From: Prototheca cutis
Taxonomy: Eukaryota; Chlorophyta; Trebouxiophyceae; Chlorellales; Chlorellaceae
Direction: 5' to 3'
Assembly: GCA_002897115.2 (NCBI GenBank)
Contig: BCIH01000017.1
Coordinates: forward strand, 1-64,000
DNA length: 64,000 nucleotides
The notes below the pieces were generated by a model. That model ran no database searches, had not been told where the DNA came from, and saw only the letters and a list, made by a program, of their open reading frames with translations. The translations under genes were made by a program, and so were the position numbers. Positions 21,654 to 33,946 of the stretch are shown here, piece after piece. Positions within the stretch are counted from its first letter, which is position 1. The number at the start of each line of letters is the position of its first letter.

Positions 21654-23236
21654 CTACCAGCCATTTTCCTCGCTGCAGTGCTCCCCAGCATAGTCTTCGA
21701 GGGCCTTGCCCGTGTACCAGTCCAGCGGGCGCTCGCAGATGTGGAGGATTGCCCTTGCAGTCTGCATGTCCTCGTCAATATGCCCCATCGCCCAGGTCAC
21801 GGCGGTTTGCGGGTGCATGTTTGGATCGGGCGCGGTCCTCTCAAAAAAATTGAAGAACGACTCAACGGGCGACACCCTCAACGACTGAGGGTTGATCCTG
21901 CCACCGGACCTGGCCTGCCTCTTCGCCACCTGGGCTATCACATTCTTGGACGGTGATCTCCACAAAATTTCACACCCTGAACGATGGCGGCGTGCGGGGG
22001 GAGGAGGGTAGGGAAGTCATCCTTTCCAGGACAAATTGCCACGTGATCAGGATATGGGCATACTCTAATCTGCTGCCTTGGGCCCGTCCAAACTCACCTC
22101 CGTGGAACCGCAAGGCCCTGTGTCCTTTTTTGACCTCGTAGACAAATGCTACGATCAATCTATCGTTGCGGAAGAACGGGTTTTCCGAAAAATAAAATAC
22201 GAGCTCATACTTCTGCGGGTGGGGGGATGGCAGAACGGGACGGCGGCCATGAGGTCCTTGTCTGCGGGAGGCAAGAAAGAATGAAGATGCCTGCCCTCTC
22301 ACCCTACCGGCACGCTCCTCCGGCAAGTCCAAAGGCCGCATCTGCCTAGCCCTGGCTCCCCCGGCATGCACCGCCACACCGCACCTCAAACTCCTCAACG
22401 TCTTTCCATTCCTTCTTAAACTCCTTCGGGACGAAGCTCAGGTCAAAATCTTCCTTTCTGATACAGGTCAGGTACTTGAGCACCTCTGTATCCTCCGGCG
22501 CAATCTGCGCGTACGTGGTGTGGCGTGCAGCAATGGCCGGGACGGCTGTCCCACGGGTCAGCCCAGCAACGCCCATGGCCAGTTCCCCAAACCCTTGCAC
22601 GGCGGCGCACACCCCCAGTCGCCCTCTGCTCCCTTTTTCTGCAGCATATACGCGTCACTCCCCCCACCACACCACACACCATATACTCCATCAACGGGTG
22701 CATCCGCAGGGCCCTGAACCAGAAGCCCGGGATGCCACGCTCCCCATGTTCCTTGCCCGTGGCCTGAACAGCCTTGCCCTCCACCACATCGAGTTTGCCG
22801 CTTACGATGTCACGCAGCACGTTGTCCAGATTTGCTGCGCACATCGGGAGCAAGCGTATGTGGTGAGGAGACCGGGTCCAATCGGCCAATGGCCAGACTG
22901 ACTGCGGTCCCAACGCAGCACAGCCTAGGACGGGAGATCATGAGTGAGTTGGCCGTCCAGAGTGAGAGTGAGAGCCCACCCGCCAGCGTCTTCCAAGTAA
23001 CTTATCGGCTACACGAGAGGCCGTTGCGTACCCTGTTTTGCCTCATACTCTTGCTCGAGCAGGCGGATCTTCTCCTCGAGCTCGTCCTCCAGGTCGCATC
23101 TCTCGCCGTCCAGGTCCTTCAGAAAGTCCACGCAAGCGTCGAGCCCCGATGGCCACTGTGTCTCCGCTGGCTCAGCCATATGCTGCGCCACAGTTCGTGC
23201 AATGTGTGCTGTAATGATCGCGTCGACATGAGACAT
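21654..23236 (-). CDS. NAP1: Nucleosome assembly protein 1
   Basis: This is a histone H2A-H2B chaperone of the NAP/SET family. Exon 1 (23032-23236) starts at Met 23236 and encodes an acidic coiled coil (LEDELEEKIRLLEQEYEAK). Exon 2 (22680-22834) has GIPGFWFRALRMHPLMEY, matching the family's GIPEFWLTxLxNH. Exon 3 (22385-22504) has EDTEVLKYLTCIRKEDF. Exon 4 (22098-22212) has YELVFYFSENPFF, matching FxLxFxFxxNPYF. The last exon has SPVESFFNFFE and PLDWYTGKALEDYAGE, matching CESFFNFF and AVSWFTGEA, and stops at TAG 21654-21656. The exact start of the last exon (21940-21957) is not settled in phase. The canonical acidic tail is missing before the stop but exists in frame after it (see the next feature). 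Confidence 0.9.
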
Positions 23237-24451
23237 TGATCGCCGGCCCCATCGCGAGGCCGCATGGACGCCCAGCGGATGCCATGAGCACAGATGGACT
23301 TCCCACACCGGCCACAGTTCCTGACCCACGCACCTCACCGCTGCTCGTCTTGATCTGAGTTTTGTAGTGTGTAATGGCGAGCAGTTCGTGAGAGACGCAT
23401 CATGTCGGAATCGTCTCCCATGCTCGAGCACCTCTCGATCGCTCCCCGCAACCCGTCTGACAGCTTCCACGGGCAATGGGACTGGGAGGGGAGAATGTGG
23501 GTTCGCAACGCAATTTGATGCCCCTCAGTAGACACCTACATGCTAAACTTCTGGGCATCTCAAACCAACATGGGATCTCACAACCAAAAGGAAAAAACAG
23601 GCACGGCTCAGAACCTCTTAGCATGGGTTTTTCCACGGCAGGTGGGGCGGGGTGGGGCTTGACTTGCTACACGTTGCACGAGTTGCCTTGAGACAAGGCA
23701 TGCAAACTAAAGTGGGAGCAGCCTTGCAAGGCGAAAACAAGCAGAAATGAGTTCCAGTCTTTATGAGACGTCGATGTAATCTTGCTCCAATAGGGGGCTA
23801 CCATACCACCTGGGGGGCAAGATTTTCACCGCCTGCAGAGGGAACCTTGGATTTCAACTAACAAATATTATTCCATCTCACAGTCCGATACGACCTTGAT
23901 TACCGCAATGAATAATGTGTCAATCTCTTTCTTTGTAGATTCAACTCGTTTTTGACAGTCAGAAGACTGTCAATCACCCTCCCAAGTGCCTGATGAGAGC
24001 GAAATCACGCCGCCATGTAACGCACGCAGCATTGCCGCACTGCAAGGTCGGATCAAGAAGCGTGCTCCAAACCATGAGCTAGAAAACATCAAACAGACAT
24101 ATTTTGACGTGTTTGATGTTAAAATTTCTGGACGGCAGCACATTCTTGATGTCCCCCGGGCGATTTTTTCACGATGCGTTGCAGTTTGCCTCATGGCCAA
24201 CGCCGTGGCCCGTACCGCGGGCGGCACGCACGGGGCTGCTGCAGTACCCCCGTTCAACCAAAAACACCGGGAGTGCCAAAGCAGTGGATCCGGGCTCCGT
24301 CATGATCCGGCAGTGAGCGTGCGTCTCAACCTTGGACATGAATTAAACCATGATCTAGGTGGAGAGGGGATCACAGTGTTGCCGTCTCCGGCTGTCGCAG
24401 AACGGATCGCTGGGACAGGTTTGCTCTCCGGTGTCACCCGGGCGGGGCAAA
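23237..24451. other. Divergent promoter region, NAP1 and TM9SF
   Basis: The two genes are transcribed away from each other. The interval is clearly poorer in GC than the flanking exons between about 23700 and 24150. Short frames here have no recognisable domain. I see no gene. Confidence 0.5.
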
Positions 24452-25953
24452 ATGGCCGGCCGCGCGGCAGTTATTGTTCTATTAGCATGTCTATTTGGCG
24501 GATCCTATGCCGCAAAGCACAGCTTTGCGATGAAGGAGAAGATCGTTCTGTGGGCGAACAAGGGTGCGTCCGGTGGGGTGCAGTTGCGGACATAGGCACC
24601 GCGTGCGAGCTCCTGCATCGCGGCAGGGTACATGTGCTGACACATCAATTCCCCGTTATCGACCGCAGTGGGGCCTTTCTCGTCGCCAAGCGAGACCTAC
24701 CAGTACTACGACCTGCCCTTTTGCCAGCCTGACAGCAAGGACAACAAGCTGCTCACGCTGGGCGAGGTGCGTGTTGCTGGGTGTGCAGGCACCGCGTCCT
24801 TTTGGTCCTCCCAGTTGTGTTGTGGATCGTGTTCGCGATGCCCAGAGTGCGAGGACCCCGGTCCAGACGAGGTTGACCTGCCCCTTCTCTCACAGGTGGT
24901 GGATGGCAACCGCATGGTCGCCACGCCCTACGATCTCTCCTTCCGCGTGGACAAGGAGAAGGACACGCTCTGCTCCCGGCACCTCAGCAAGGATGACGTC
25001 AAGGCTTTCCGTACGGTGCGTGCGAGGTTTTTCCAGTGGTGGAGTGTTTGGGAGGCTGCGTGTTTGTCGCGGGCAGGCGGGGCTGCCGGCATGGCGTCCC
25101 GGCCGACTGACCCCAGTTCTCGCGGGCAAACGAGCAACCCCCTCCTCGCTGCAGGCGCTGGAAAAGGACTACTACTTCCAATTCTTCTACGATGACCTGC
25201 CCATCTGGGGCTACGTGGGCAAGGTTGAGCCCGTCAAGGGTCCGTGCAGAAAGCGGTGGCGTGGGTGTTTTGGCTTGGGTGGTGATAGAGTGGGATGAGA
25301 TGTGGGCAGAGGTGGGTGGGAGGACGGATTCGTGCGGCATTGTTTTCGGGTTTCACGCAGCGGTGCCAGCGCACTTTTTGCTGGCTGCCGGCCAGATCAC
25401 CCTACCTCCCAACCCATCCACCCGCCTACCAGGCACGGATGGTGCGGAGCTGAAGAAGCTGTACCTGTTCACGCACATCCACTTTGACGTGTCGTACAAC
25501 GAGGACAAGGTCATTGAGATCAATGTACGCCCGCGGTTTGGAGGGTCCGAGGGTGTATGTATGTTGTCACCCAAGGGGCGATCGCAGGCGGTCATTAACC
25601 TTGCGGAATCTCGTTAACACCCCTCCTCTTTCCCAAAACTGTTGGACAGGTGTCCACCGATCCGACCCAAGTTGTGGATCTGTCCGAGGGCGTGGCTGAG
25701 GAGCTGGACGTGACGTTCACATACTCAGTGACGTGGAAGAGCTCGTCGTTGGCCTTTGACAAGCGCATGGACAAGTACCGGAAGTACCAGTTCCTCAAGC
25801 AACACCTCGAGGCACGTGCTCGTTGTCTTGTCTGCTGGGAGAGCGGAGGGAGGGTTGGGGTGGAATTCTGCAGGCAATGGACATGCGTGTGGGTTGTGAG
25901 CAGCGGAGACGATGGATGCAGTCTCATGTGATGCGAACACAGGCGTAGACGCG

Positions 25954-25984
<31 letters not shown>

Positions 25985-26731
25985 AATTCCCCCTTTAAAA
26001 AAGGAAAGAAAGAAATCCATCACCCAAACCCCCTTGCAAACCCCAACTCTCTCCAACTCGCAGATCCACTGGTTTTCGATCATCAACTCGTGCGTGACGG
26101 TGCTGCTGCTGACTGGTTTTCTGGCAACGATCCTGATGCGGGTGCTGAAGAATGACTTTGTCAAGTACACGCGCGACGACGAGGACCCCGAGGACGGCGA
26201 GGAGAGCGGCTGGAAGTTTGTGCATGGCGACGTGTTCCGGTTCCCGCCCGCACGTGGCCTGTTTTGCGCGCTGGTGGGCACGGGCACGCAGCTGCTGGTG
26301 CTGTCGTTCTGCGTGTTTGCGCTGGCGCTAGTGGGCGCGTTTTACCCCTACAACCGTGGCGCCATGTTCACGGCGCTGATCGTGCTGTACGCGCTGACGG
26401 CCGGCGTGGCGGGGTACGCCTCGGCGTCGTACTACCGCCAGATGGGCGGCAGCAAGTGGGTCGGCAATTTGCTATTGGCCGCCACCGTCTTTTGCGGACC
26501 CCTCCTTGCTGTATTCTGCGTCAACAACACCGTCGCCATCGCCTACGGGGTGCGTGGGTTCTGGCTTGGGGGGGGGGCCATTAATTATGCAAAGGGGGTG
26601 GGGGTGGGGTTCATTGTTGGAGTTGGAGAGGATGCTGTTCTTTGGGGGGGAGAAGGGGACCCCGCCTGCATTCCTGTGCCTCAAGCACCTCAACAACACG
26701 CGCACATTCCATCCCCACCGACCAACCTTCT

Positions 26732-26762
<31 letters not shown>

Positions 26763-27401
26763 AAAAATAAAAATAAAATTGAGCAGTCAACGGCGGCGCT
26801 GCCCTTTGGCACGATCGTGATCATCCTGTTGCTGTGGGCGCTGGTGACGGTGCCACTGACGGTTGTTGGCGGCGTGCTGGGCAAGAACACGCGCGCCGAG
26901 TTTGCCGCGCCGTGCCGGACGAACAAGTACCCTCGCGAGGTCCCTGAGCTGGCATGGTACCGCGGCGTGGTACCGCAGATGGTCATGGCCGGTTTCCTGC
27001 CGTTTTCGGCCATTTACATCGAGCTGTACTACATCTTTGCGTCGGTGTGGGGGCACAAGGTGTACACCATCTACTCCATCCTGTTCATCGTGTTTTGCAT
27101 CCTCTGCGTCGTCACCGCCTTCATCACCGTCGCACTGACATACTTCCAACTGGCGGCTGAGGACCACCGCTGGTGGTGGCGCTCGTTCCTGGCGGGCGGG
27201 TCGACGGGCGTCTTCATCTACGCCTACTGCATCCACTACTACTTTGCGCGCTCCGACATGAACGGGCTGATGCAGGCCACGTTTTATTTCGGGTACAACG
27301 CTGTCGTGTGCCTGGGATTCTTCCTTCTACTGGGCTACGTCGGCTGGCGCTCGTCCCTCGCGTTTGTCCGCCGCATCTACCGCGCCATCAAGTGCGAGTA
27401 G
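24452..27401 (+). CDS. TM9SF: Transmembrane 9 superfamily (nonaspanin) protein
   Basis: This is a Golgi/endosomal nine-span protein involved in sorting of membrane proteins. The exons are 24452-24563, 24669-24766, 24896-25015, 25155-25239, 25433-25524, 25650-25811, 26064-26549 and 26787-27401, giving 589 aa. The N-terminus is a signal peptide (AAVIVLLACLFGGSYA). The luminal domain has SETYQYYDLPFC, DGNRMVATPYDLSF and YLFTHIHFDVSYNED. The hydrophobic part begins IHWFSIINSCVTVLLLTGF and continues through nine segments. The C-terminus is FVRRIYRAIKCE, keeping the Lys-x-acidic retrieval motif of the family. Exon 6 joins exon 7 in register with the family only if the donor is GC at 25812-25813. 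The intron 26550-26786 has a sense G-run at 26568-26577 and a 29-base C-run at 26732-26760. Confidence 0.95.
25950..25985. repeat. (CG)n(CA)n microsatellite in an intron
   Basis: An alternating purine-pyrimidine run in the TM9SF intron 25812-26063. It could adopt Z-form but shows no other signal. Confidence 0.9.
26732..26760 (+). repeat. Poly-C run before a splice acceptor
   Basis: A run of 29 C ends 26 bases before the acceptor at 26786 in the TM9SF gene. The same intron has a run of 10 G just after its donor. Confidence 0.95.
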
Positions 27402-27939
27402 GCATGTGGGGGGCAATACCAGCGCTGCGGGGCGGTGTGTGAGAGGGGGAGGGCCCGACAAGCAAAACCCCCCCGCCCGCCCGCCCGCCCGACATACTTG
27501 GGGGGGAGGGGGGCTGCGAGGCGGAGAAAATGGGGCGAGTGCATGCCGGCCGTCTTGCGCATGCACACGGAACGGAACAAGGTGACCTTTGTCCCTGTCC
27601 ACCGGCCGTCAAGCGCTTGCAACCCAACCCTATTCTCTGTGCATTTCCTTGTCCCCGTTTCTCTTTGGAACAAAACATCGTGCTTGAAAGAAAGTTAAAC
27701 ATTCTCAAGGATAGATGAATGAATGGGTGGACCTTGAGAGGGTTTTGGAAGGATCTGCCAGCCGTGGGCGCCCGTGAGGCTGGGGTCCCCAAAGCAGATG
27801 GCACGTGGATCTTGGACCGAGGGGGCTTCCTTCCAACACGCTCTTTCTTCTACCCACAATCACAAGGCATAGTCCGGGCCGGGCCCATACCCTGCACAGA
27901 TCAAGCTGCTTTGCAGGGCGCAGTTCCAACCTCGCCGCC
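27402..27939. other. Spacer between TM9SF and the PH/WW gene
   Basis: This is the 3' flank of TM9SF, with short C-runs and GCCC repeats near 27465-27490, and the 5' flank of the next gene. An in-frame upstream Met exists at 27805, but the frame between it and 27940 does not look like protein. No gene is visible. Confidence 0.5.
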
Positions 27940-30247
27940 ATGCCGGGGGAGAAGTTCAACGTCAGACTGGCGCCTGAGGAGGGCGGATCGCCGGAACCTG
28001 TGACTGTCGAGGTCGGGCTGGAAGGCTTCAACCTCATGTACCCTGGCTCGGGGAGGGTGTTTCGAAAGTACCCGCTGCACCACATAAGCCGGTGGTCATC
28101 GCAGGGAAACAAGCTCATCCTTTTCACCAAGTCCCCAGTGAGCTTCTTGGCGAGCCCCCTGGCTGGCTCCTGGGACCGGGAACTGCTGTCCCCCGCGTGC
28201 GAGGGACCCAGCTCTGGAACTGCCTTGTTTGTGCTTACTCTGAAAGTGTCGTGTTTGCGCAGGCGGATGTCGAAGACAGGACGGTGGTGCTGTCGGGAGA
28301 TGAGACGACCATCCGCTCGGTCCTGGACACCCTGACTTCCAGCTGCATGCAGTGAGTGTGTGTGTGGGGGGGGGGGGATCCCAGGCGGCTCCGGACCGCG
28401 TGATCAGGGGCAGTAGTGTGTTTCACGTCACTAGAATCATGCACTTGCATGCCGCCCCTCGACGCTGAGCTGGCTCGTCCTTGAACCCCCCCCCCACAAG
28501 CTCGGCGCTGATGTCGTCCACCTTGTGNNNNNNNNNNNNNNNNNNNNNNNNNNNNNNNNNNNNNNNNNNNNNNNNNNNNNNNNNNNNNNNNNNNNNNNNN
28601 NNNNNNNNNNNNNNNNNNNNNNNNNGCGGGCACAAGATGCCCGGCACCGCCGATGCCACCCTGGCCGCCTCCTCTCTCAAGAGCCTGCTGAAGAAGGCCA
28701 AGAAGCCCACGGTGCGTCGTGCGTCGCGGGAGACTCGATTTTACGTCAAGACGAAGGGTCGTGCTCTGGGCCCATGCGCTCTGCCTGTACATCTGAATTC
28801 TTGTGCCGGGAACTAGATAGCACAGGCTGACCAACGGCCACTCTGCCTAGGTCATATGGACAGCCTGCACAACACACGCCATAACCCCCCTTCCCCTCTC
28901 AACCACCGATGCAGCTGTTGACTGCGGATCAGGTGGAATTTTGGAAGTCGCCCGAGAAGAGCGGATGGCTGCAGTCTCAGGGCGAGCACCTGCGCACGTG
29001 GCGTCGACGCTGGTTTGTGTTGAAGCAGGGGTTCCTGTTCCGGTTCAGCGGGCCTGAGGTCGCGCCCAGCACGCGCCCCCGGGGCGTGGTGGACCTGTCG
29101 ACGGTGACAGACGTCTCTGACGGCGCCGCGGCCACGGGCCGGCCAAATTCCATCCGCCTTTCCACACCCACCGGGCGCATTTGTTATCTGGCAGACAGCG
29201 AGACCGCGCAGGTGGAGTGGATGTCTGCGCTGGAAGGCGCGGTGGCCGCCATCGTCCGCGCTGTCGGCGGTTGGGAGGAGGACGACGATGAACCTGCCCA
29301 CCCTGCCCCCCGCCGGGCTGACCCGCACAAAGCATTGCAGGAGAGTCTGGACCGCAGCATGCGTGCAGGGGGCAGGGCACCCCACGCCGCGCCAGGCATG
29401 ATTGACGTCGTCAACTACGGCGAACCCTCACCCTCTGGCGCGGGGGGCAGTGCGGCTCCCGACCCGGGGTCTCAGTACGTTACCATCGACTATGGCGGCA
29501 TCGCAGGTGCGCAGAGGGGGTGGGCGGATGGCGGATTGTGTGTGCCCTTTTTTGAAAGCATGTAGAGAGAAAGAGCAGGGGTTGGGCACGTCGATGTCCC
29601 CTTGGAATGAAACCGGCCTGCCATCCCGTGACAATCAAACAAGACCCATCCGCGCAGGCGCGGCACCGCTGCCTGCGGGACGACAGGAGCCGGTGCACCG
29701 CGGCAGCAGTGCGAACGGCTATGCGCAGGCATCGTACGAGGCTGGGCCCTCGTATGGCCATGGGTACGGCAGTCACGACAACGGTGGCTACGGCGCGGGG
29801 CCCCGGCCAGACTACTACCAGCAACCCCAGGCCCAGCCACAGCAGCAGCAGCCACAGCAGCAGTACTACTCAGCACCACAGGAGCAGCAACCACAGCAGC
29901 AGCAGCAGGAGTACCAAGGGTACCACCCGACGCTGTTCGACGCTGTGACGGCTCCCCAGGTGAGCGAGCGGATTGGGACTGTCCGGCTGTGGAAAATGAT
30001 CCTGTGACATGGAGTTGACATACAGCGAGGGTTGTTGTGTCCCCCCCCCCCCCCCCCGGGGTGTAATGCAATGCATGCTGCCACCAAGAAAAATTATGAA
30101 TCGGCAGCACGCTTTGCATCACCCTTGCAGGCTGCGCCTCCCCCCACGGCGGCCTCTAGTCCCTGGCAGACGCATCACACCGCGGAGGGGCGGCCCTACT
30201 ACTATAATGTCGTGACGGGCATCACGCAGTGGGAGGTCCCGAGCTGA
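27940..30247 (+). CDS. PH-domain and WW-domain protein
   Basis: This is probably a phosphoinositide- and proline-binding adaptor; the cellular role is unknown. Exon 1 (27940-28137) and exon 2 (28263-28351) encode a small PH-like or PTB-like fold (YPLHHISRWSSQGNKLILF, then LSGDETTIRSVLDTL). An exon starting at 28501 runs into an assembly gap and resumes at 28626-28711 with basic sequence. Exon 28915-29506 has a plant PH1-like domain: EFWKSPEKSGWLQSQGEH, then LRTWRRRWFVLKQGFLFRFS. A 36-nt-unit-free Gln/Tyr-rich region follows in 29658-29959 (QPQQQYYSAPQ). The last exon (30131-30247) is a WW domain with GRPYYYNVVTGITQWEVP and the expected two Trp (one in SPWQTHH). The intron 28352-28500 has a G-run after the donor and a C-run before the acceptor. 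Confidence 0.85.
28528..28625. other. Assembly gap (98 N)
   Basis: Ninety-eight unresolved bases interrupt an exon region of the PH/WW gene. The protein between the PH-like fold and the PH domain is therefore incomplete here. Confidence 0.99.
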
Positions 30248-30859
30248 GCATATGTGATCCGAGGCCCTGCCGGGTTGTGGGGCTCTTTCTTCTTGTGGAG
30301 CTGGAAAGCATGCCTTCCGAGACCCCTTTGTGCCCCATCAACTTGCTGTGATCCTTGCCTTCCCCCAGCCCATGAGGTTGGCGTGTCCCATGCTTTCCTG
30401 AACAGAGCCGGCACATGCAAGTGCCTCGTTGGAATTAAAAATGTTTCGAGCGCAGCTTGGACGGTTGGCATTGGAGGGGGTTTGAGGAAAGCTCATGGCT
30501 CATGTGCCTCACAAGGGAACCAGGCCGTGGTTCCAAAGGAACGAGCAATCATGGGAACAAAAATTCCGCATCACACAGGCTCATTACTTCAATGTAATTT
30601 GTTTATGGATGGTCATGGGGCCAAAGAACTCAACGGAGGGTGCTTTCTTGTTTTCGCGAACGGTGCTGCCTGAGCAAAGGTGAAATTTTGAGGGGAATTT
30701 CCCGATCCCTCGCCAAATTCCCTCGCCCCCCGCATTTTTCAGGGCGCAGGCGCAGCCATTTGTCCCGGTGGTAGAACCAGCACAGAGGGGCCGGCAAGCC
30801 TACACCTCCCAGCATCGCTACGGCAGGCTCCCTCTTTGCCCATAGGAAGGAGCTTCAAG
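30248..30859. other. Spacer upstream of RPL37A
   Basis: This is the 3' flank of the PH/WW gene, with a TGTAA near 30593, and the promoter and 5' UTR of RPL37A. No reading frame with exon features is visible. Confidence 0.5.
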
Positions 30860-31470
30860 ATGGTAAGCTGGGCCAAAAGACTGTGCGGGAGGCTGTTCGA
30901 GGACCTGCGCGGAGGCCAGCCGTCAGGCAATGCCCCGTGACCTCTGGGCTCCGTGGGCGAGGAGCGGGCACCAAAGCAGCGGAGTCCGCGCGTATGTTGC
31001 CGTGCGTGGCTATAGTATGACAATGGCATAACGTGGTGTCCCGCTGGGTCACTCTGCTGCAGGCGAAGCGCACGAAGAAGGTCGGGATTGTCGGCAAGTA
31101 CGGCACCCGCTATGGTGCCTCTCTGCGTAAGCAGATTAAGAAGATGGAGGTGGCGCAGCACAGCAAGTACTTCTGCCCCTTCTGTGGCAAGGTGCGCGGA
31201 GTGCGGCGTAGCAAGCTTCGGGCTGGCCGGGCCGCGAGCCCTGCGTCAGACTCGTCAGAGGTCTTCCCTCTCAGCCACCAGTGCCTCACCCTCCCCCGAT
31301 CCCCCTCCTCTCCCACCCCGCAGTTCGCCGTGAAGCGCGCTGCCACTGGCATCTGGAAGTGCAAGGGCTGCAAGCACGTCATGGCCGGCGGTGCCTACGT
31401 CATGAACACCGCTGCCTCGGTGACCGTGCGGTCGACGATCCGCCGCCTGCGCGAGCAGACGGAGAGCTGA
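30860..31470 (+). CDS. RPL37A: 60S ribosomal protein L37a (eL43)
   Basis: This is a small zinc-ribbon protein of the large cytosolic ribosomal subunit. Exon 1 contributes only the ATG (30860-30862) before GTAAGC. Exon 2 is 31063-31191 and exon 3 is 31324-31470. Together they give 92 aa, exactly the family length. The protein begins [20 protein letters not shown] and has the two knuckles CPFC and CKGC. It ends [15 protein letters not shown], as in plants and animals. An intron placed directly after the start codon is common in ribosomal protein genes. A TGTAA lies 50 bases after the stop at 31520-31524. Confidence 0.98.
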
Positions 31471-31741
31471 ACTGACCCCGCGCGGCGTCGCCCTGCGTGC
31501 CTGACGGGGCTGTCCCGTGTGTAACACGATTCCTTGGGCAACATTTTGTGTTGGTTGGTTGATGGAGGATCAAGGGGCGACAGCAGGGTCGATTTGGTGT
31601 GCGTGTGTGGGGTGTGGGGGGTGTCGGGGAACAGTGCAAGAGGTATTCATGATGCCTACAAGGGAAAAAACGGCTCAGGATCCCAGGAAATGGACCCCAG
31701 GGACTGCACAAGCGATGTGCATAACATGTGCACGTGCGTAT
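31471..31741. other. Short convergent spacer, RPL37A and ALG2
   Basis: Tail-to-tail 3' flanks only. The TGTAA at 31520 serves RPL37A. No gene is visible. Confidence 0.6.
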
Positions 31742-33946
31742 TCATGCCGCCCGCTTCTTGGTTTCCTTCTGGCTGCGGCCGGGCACACCCTCCACCAGTT
31801 GTTGGACCAGGGTTTCCAGTCTATCTCCGAATGCCTTGCGTGAAAACTCGGCGGCTACACGCTTGGCCGCAGCACCGCCCAGCTTATCTGCTGCACCAGG
31901 CCGGGTCAGCGCCTGCAGCGCGTCAGCCCAGGCCTCGGGCTGCGGCGGCCGCAGCAGGCCCGTCTGCCCGTCGACGATGCTCTCCAGAGGCCCACCTGAA
32001 TCGCAGGCCAGCACGGCCCGACCAGCAGCACCAGCCTCCAGCGGCACGATCCCAAAGTGTTCCTCCGCCGGTGTGTACGCCACCGCCGTAGCCCGGGCCA
32101 GCAGGCAGTCACGCTGGTGATCAGAGAATGAGGGGAGGAATGCGACGTGTTCATTGATGCCAAGTTCCCATGCCAGGACCCGCAGCTCTTCCAGGTACTC
32201 CACGTTCTCGGGCAGCCGCGCATCGTAGCCGCCGGCGATGACTAATCCCATTCCGGAATTCTTTTGCATGCGTTGGCGAGCCAGCGCAAAGGCCCGCAAC
32301 ACCAGCGGGATGTTCTGTTGTTGAGAGGAGAGGAGCGCAGCTTGCATGGCACGGCAATGTGGATTTGGAGCGGCCTTGGCAGGGCCGACACTGGAGCTCC
32401 GCAGGTGTCCCCCCCCCCCCCCCCCCCCCCCCATGCACAAATACCTTTTTCCGTTCAAATCGGTTGATGGACAGGATGACAACATGGTGCGCTTTGATGA
32501 AGGTGACGAGCTCAGGCGGCAGAGCGATCTCCCAGCTCGCCGCAGCCCCTGCCAGTCGCGCTGCAGAAGGCACGGCAACGGCGGGGTACAGCACCGCAGG
32601 TCGCATGCCCCTCGCATCCAGCCGTGCAAAGGTCTTGGCAAACACGCCTATTGGGTAGAAAAATGTTGATTTGGGAAGATTAGATTTGTCCGTGGGTTAG
32701 TGGATGATGGAAATCACTGCATGTATGGATGGAAAAAACAGATTTTGCACATCTGACCCCCCCCTCCACACACACACACCACCCGGCTCCCACCTGTCCC
32801 CTTCAAAAATCCTGCAAACTCAATGACAAGCGCCGCAACAACAGCACACCTTTGGTGAATCGGCTGTTGACGACGACCAAGTTGGCAGCTCCCGTGGTTT
32901 CTTGCTCGAGCCAGTCCAGGGGCCGGCGGTAGGCTCGGTGCAGGGCCGATGCGGGTTTTGCCAGCAGCAAGTCTGGAAAGTGGCAGTAGAAGAGCACAGG
33001 CCGGCGGAGCAACACCCGCAACACGGGCACACAGGCAGAGACCTGGTCCACAATCACCAGATCCGGCCATTTGCCAGTCCTGCAATGATTTGCATGTCGT
33101 GTTTTCCCGATTGAGAGTGGGGGCATTGGCATGCGGGGGGTGTTCGCCAGGCTAGGGAGACGGGCAGCAGCATGGGCCAGCAGCCCTTTAGCATGCGGCG
33201 CTGCACATCACCGTCGACAATATTGCTATGCCCCTTCGCCCCAGCAGCAGGCCCCGCCTATGCAGCCTCACACGAAACAACCTCCATACACGATCAGTCA
33301 CACATACACGCACCTCCAGGCGGTGAAGAAGAGGGACAGTGCCATCAGGATGCAGCGGATGTAGGCACAGATGGCCAGGCCCCGCCCACCGATGCTCCGA
33401 GGGAACCAGGCCCCGGCCACCACCACACCAAACGAGCCATTCTTGGTTTCCTCAAAGCAGCGCTGGGAGTCATAATAGGCAGTCCAGATGTCCACCTGTC
33501 GGCCGACAGGGAGCAGGATGGGTGCATGGAGCTGGACATTTGCAGCCACGAGGACTTGTGCACCCAATCTTCATGGTTGCCGCTGGCATGCAAAACCTCA
33601 TCGCACGACCCAATTATGTTGCACAGAACGCAAACCATTCAGGGACGGGGGCAACTGGCATCTGCAGCTAAACCAGAACCGCCACGCTGCTCCCGGCGCA
33701 TACCATCAAGCGCCACAGAACATACGCGGGTCTTACCTGGTACCCGCGCTCTGCCAGCTCATCTGCTACGTCCACAATCAGTCTCTCAGCCCCTGTGTGT
33801 CATGGGAGCACGGCTGGGAGCTGCTTGGGACGATGATGGCTTGTGCTGCACGCCCCAGCCAGCACCCATGGCCCCTCACCTCCCAGGCCAAGATCGGGAT
33901 GACAGATGGCAATGCGCGTGCGACGCGCTGATCTTCGTGGGGCCAT
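31742..33946 (-). CDS. ALG2: Alpha-1,3/1,6-mannosyltransferase ALG2
   Basis: This enzyme adds the second and third mannose to the dolichol-linked N-glycan precursor on the cytosolic face of the ER. Six exons in phase give 436 aa: 33880-33946, 33737-33792, 33314-33495, 32850-33079, 32445-32647 and 31742-32314. The N-terminus RIAICHPDLGLGGAERLIVD carries the donor-fold glycine loop. Next come VDIWTAYYDSQRCF, then DQVSACVPVLRV and LFYCHFPDLLLAK. The second half has SINRFERKKNIPL, VIAGGYDARLPENVEY and the GT4 E-x7-E motif in EEHFGIVPLEAG, all nearly invariant in ALG2. The intron between exons 5 and 6 carries a 24-base G-run in the sense strand right after its donor. Several shorter Met starts are possible, but 33946 retains the complete GGAER block. 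Confidence 0.96.
32409..32432 (-). repeat. Poly-G (sense) run after an ALG2 donor
   Basis: The plus strand shows 24 C. In the transcribed strand this is a G-run starting about 12 bases after the donor of the ALG2 intron 32315-32444. Confidence 0.95.
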
